From contig NW_027478161.1 in NCBI RefSeq assembly GCF_051020975.1, positions 27,006,001 to 27,070,000 on the forward strand: a stretch of DNA of 64,000 nt, given 5' to 3'. Origin of the DNA: Osmia lignaria lignaria. Its lineage: Eukaryota > Arthropoda > Insecta > Hymenoptera > Megachilidae. Position numbers and translations under genes: made by a program. Below the pieces are notes generated by a model that was not told where the DNA came from, made no database searches, and was given only the letters and a program-made list of their open reading frames with translations. This document shows positions 63,901 to 64,000 of the stretch, piece by piece; position 1 is the first letter of the stretch, and each line of letters starts with the position of its first letter.

Positions 63901-64000
63901 TAATAGAGATACAGAAACACCGTGGCCCCCTTCTTTGACATAACTCTGCACTATTGCGAGCTGGAAATGCCACTTCCAGTTTAGCTGTGCAGAAGAAGAA
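60944..64000. repeat. Right-end mostly dimeric array (about 644 bp)
   Basis: Two unit types alternate. P: GATAAAGCTGCATATATC, with TTCTCCAC or TTTTCCAC in the tail; 60944, 61588, 61910, 62554, 63197. Q: GAAGCTGCACC, ATATATCCGTC and a tail TATTGTTTGATCAG; 61266, 62232, 62875, 63519. The order is P Q P P Q P Q P Q, then a partial unit at 63841 that starts differently (GATGCGTAG) and carries GAGCTGGAAATG. The unit at 62554 is 321 bp (ATAGGATAC for ATAGAGATAC). Most variants here do not occur in the centre of the window. Confidence 0.9.

Larger units (their letters stand above)
1..64000. repeat. 322-bp tandem satellite array (198 full monomers plus 2 partial)
   Basis: The same 322-bp unit recurs head to tail in one orientation over the full window, and neither array boundary is in view. 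Adding the observed length changes to the anchor-to-anchor distance (209 to 63841) gives exactly 198 units. Most copies differ from a neighbour by a handful of substitutions, and many from a more distant copy by none that I can see. No unique DNA interrupts the array. Every stretch without a gene therefore holds satellite. Arrays of this size and regularity are typical of centromeric, pericentromeric or other constitutive heterochromatin in eukaryotes; which of these applies is inference. I do not recognise the family by name. Confidence 0.98.

Noticed and set aside
1..64000. CRISPR array
   Set aside because: There are no short repeats separated by unique spacers; the whole 322-bp unit repeats and no cas-like gene is present.
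1..64000. Transposon, LTR or MITE origin of the unit
   Set aside because: No terminal inverted repeats, target-site duplications, poly-A tail, reverse transcriptase or transposase fragments were seen; adjacent units join directly with no boundary signature.
1..64000. rDNA intergenic spacer subrepeats
   Set aside because: No 18S, 5.8S, 28S or 5S sequence appears in 64 kb, and spacer subrepeat blocks would be expected to be interrupted by rRNA genes.
1..64000. Dimeric origin of 322 bp as two 161-bp halves
   Set aside because: The halves do not align along their length; only a 14-bp match at offset 165 and the 114/126-bp internal repeat are visible.

Overview
The whole 64-kb window is one uninterrupted satellite DNA array. 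A 322-bp monomer is repeated head to tail in one orientation: 198 complete copies start at position 209, with a partial copy at each end (1-208 and 63841-64000). I found no gene, rRNA, tRNA, CRISPR array, transposon or other non-satellite sequence. The setting is eukaryotic heterochromatin (centromeric, pericentromeric, subtelomeric or sex/B-chromosome; the sequence cannot say which). The species cannot be read from it. A hand count on one reference monomer gives about 39% GC and 11 CpG against about 12 expected. That lack of CpG depletion fits an invertebrate or another lightly methylated genome better than a vertebrate, but this is weak evidence.

Monomer starts are anchored on the T of TCAGATGCG (or its variants): 209+322n to 6327; 6650+322n to 11158; 11479+322n to 20817; 21140, 21462, 21784; 22105+322n to 29511; 29832; 30154+322n to 35628; 35949; 36270+322n to 37236; 37529+322n to 38495; 38816; 39137+322n to 40103; 40396+322n to 41362; 41655+322n to 52281; 52602; 52923+322n to 53889; 54182+322n to 62554; 62875+322n to 63841. 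All departures from 322 bp are single-base indels or one 29-bp deletion seen in four copies.

Layout: (1) 1-6649, diverged monomers, most atypical at the extreme left; (2) 6650-14376, a homogenised block with 6-mer and 2-mer periodicities; (3) 14377-22748, a mosaic containing relics of blocks 1 and 2; (4) 22749-28222, short tandem higher-order repeats (HORs) of 3 and 2 monomers; (5) 28223-58689, the most homogeneous part, built from a few subfamilies (L, NF, QN, LARVQ, LARVK, 'gg' and a 293-bp deleted form) in multi-kb higher-order and segmental duplications of 966, 1259, 1610, 2576 and 2867 bp plus copies 11-18 kb apart; (6) 58690-60943, less ordered; (7) 60944-64000, a mostly dimeric (about 644 bp) array.

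Short open frames recur in every monomer, notably about 74 codons on the minus strand. They are by-products of the repeat: the start is usually TTG rather than ATG, the frame is broken in many copies, and 322 is not a multiple of 3. The biological content is the concerted evolution of the array: an internally duplicated monomer, near-constant length, chimeric monomers that mark unequal exchange, and nested HORs. I see no protein-coding system.
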